Positions 63,010 through 64,000 of a stretch of DNA of 64,000 bases are shown one piece after another. The stretch spans positions 10,039,001 through 10,103,000 of the forward strand of contig NC_090703.1 of the NCBI RefSeq assembly GCF_040954835.1. The letters run 5' to 3'. How positions within the stretch are numbered: the first letter of the stretch is position 1; every line of letters begins with the position of its first letter. The position numbers and the translations under genes were made by a program. Origin of the DNA: Lepisosteus oculatus (lineage: Eukaryota; Chordata; Actinopteri; Semionotiformes; Lepisosteidae). The notes below the pieces were generated by a model, which was not told the origin of the DNA, searched no databases, and saw only the letters and a program-made list of their open reading frames with translations.

Positions 63010-63350
63010 CACTCAAGAAGGAGAGAGAGGGACAGGGAGAGAGAGGGACAGGAGGACAGGGACAGAGGGAGAGGAAGGAGAGAGAGGGACTGGGAGAGAG
63101 GAGGACAGGGACAGAGGGAGAGAAGGAGAGAGAGGGACAGGAGGACAGGGACAGAGGGAGAGAAGGAGAGAGAGGGACAGAGGGAGAGGGAGGAGAGAGG
63201 GACAGGAGGACGGGGACAGAGGGAGAGAAGGAGAGAGAGGGACAAGAGGACAGGGACAGAGGGAGAGAAGGAGAGAGGGGGACAGGGAGAGAGAGGGACA
63301 GGAGGACAGGGACAGAGGGAGAGAGGGGGACAGGGAGAGAGTGGGGTTGA
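63010..63350. repeat. Purine-rich minisatellite
   Basis: Roughly 330 bases of tandem, imperfect units built from GGACAGGAGGACAGGGACAG and GAGAGAAGGAGAGAGAG. One strand is almost entirely G, A and the C of GGACAG. Long open frames on both strands (for example 62795-63559 minus, Pro/Ser/Leu repeats) come from this array and are not genes. Confidence 0.9.
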
Positions 63351-64000
63351 AGGGGAAATGGATAAAGCAGGGAGTAAAACAGAAAAGACAAGGGAGACAA
63401 AGAGGGAAGCTGTGTCTGAACATCCTGAAGCTGGAAATACAGACGACACGGGTCTGAGAAGGTCGAGAAGGAACAAAAACAAGAGCTGGATCCTGGAAAA
63501 AGATAAAAAAAAGGCTGAGAAAGAGAAGCATCAACTGACATTTTTAAAAGTGTTATCATGCCGTTTGTGATCTTTCAGTCGCTCTTCCCCCCCCCCACAG
63601 TGACAGCCGACAGAAAAGACCCCCCAGGACTGTCCGACCACTGGAAGCGGTCTGGCTTGGCCTCTTGGTGGACGTTTTTAGGCTTAAATCCTTATCTAAA
63701 AGTGTCATTCTGGTAACCCAATGGTCTTTTATCACAAACTGGCCACAAAAAAAAGAGATGTCAAAAGCCTTATTATAAAACCACAATAAAAACACTGTCA
63801 ATCGCTGGACAGGGCAAGGCCATGAGAGAATCTGCCCACATGCATCGTACCACTCATCAATGGCAAGTACACCTTCGGCACTCTGTTACAGCTGGTAAAA
63901 ACCATAAAACCTCAAACTAATTCATCAACTTAGCTGACCTCTCAGCACTAATGTCCTCCTGCACGGACACAGACTGTCATTTCTGTTTACCTCTGATTTT
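63351..64000. other. Gene-free stretch at the right end
   Basis: No supported gene. Purine-rich at first, with a poly-C run near 63587-63596. Nothing else recognised. Confidence 0.45.

Noticed and set aside
62795-63559. 254-codon Pro/Ser/Leu-rich open frame and its overlapping counterparts
   Set aside because: It is the translation of a purine/pyrimidine tandem array, open in several frames on both strands.

Overview
This is a stretch of vertebrate nuclear DNA, most likely from a ray-finned fish. It holds one protein-coding gene that I can support: a complete, intact, three-coding-exon otx2 on the + strand (coding exons 26567-26663, 27456-27607 and 28229-28849; 289 residues). OTX2 is a K50 (bicoid-type) paired-like homeodomain transcription factor that patterns the anterior head, midbrain, eye and pituitary. 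The predicted protein has the same length as the common human form, and its Thr-11 matches my memory of fish sequences. The repeats (tRNA-derived SINEs, a LINE tail ending in a TTGAA tail, and elements carrying a TATATAGCGC core) are of kinds I associate with fish, possibly a non-teleost such as gar, bowfin or sturgeon. The species is not resolvable from what I can see.

Layout. 1-15.2 kb: non-coding DNA with scattered repeats. These are a SINE near the left end, a 44-bp minisatellite interrupted by a 5'-truncated LINE (2.3-3.6 kb), an old SINE at 7.0-7.2 kb, and two enhancer-like stretches near 12.1 and 13.9 kb. 15.2-42.6 kb: a zone around otx2 in which I see no interspersed repeats, only microsatellites, and in which CpG is clearly less depleted than outside. 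It contains a likely distal promoter and non-coding first exon (about 21.94-22.31 kb), a TATA-containing candidate alternative promoter and short exon (24.36-24.43 kb), the 5'-flank of the ATG exon with an octamer motif (26.1 kb), the coding exons, the 3' UTR (28.85 to about 30.1 kb) and several homeodomain-site-rich candidate enhancers (32.6, 33.4, 35.7 and 41.9 kb). 42.6-64 kb: repeats reappear (hairpin element, TATATAGCGC-core elements, and two direct ~1-kb repeats at 50.4 and 56.1 kb that each carry a SINE). Between them lie more candidate regulatory elements (44.6, 45.6, 47.3, 53.3 and 55.0 kb). A purine-rich minisatellite sits at 63.0-63.35 kb.

How it fits together. otx2 is a dosage-sensitive developmental regulator usually surrounded by long-range enhancers, and the window has that form: one small gene with alternative 5' ends in a long non-coding landscape. 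Several candidate elements carry TAATCC/GGATTA, the site preferred by K50 homeodomains, so auto- or cross-regulation by OTX proteins is a reasonable but untested inference. All other long open frames look like chance frames in repeats or low-complexity DNA, apart from one LINE remnant and one unexplained stretch at 14.1-15.2 kb.
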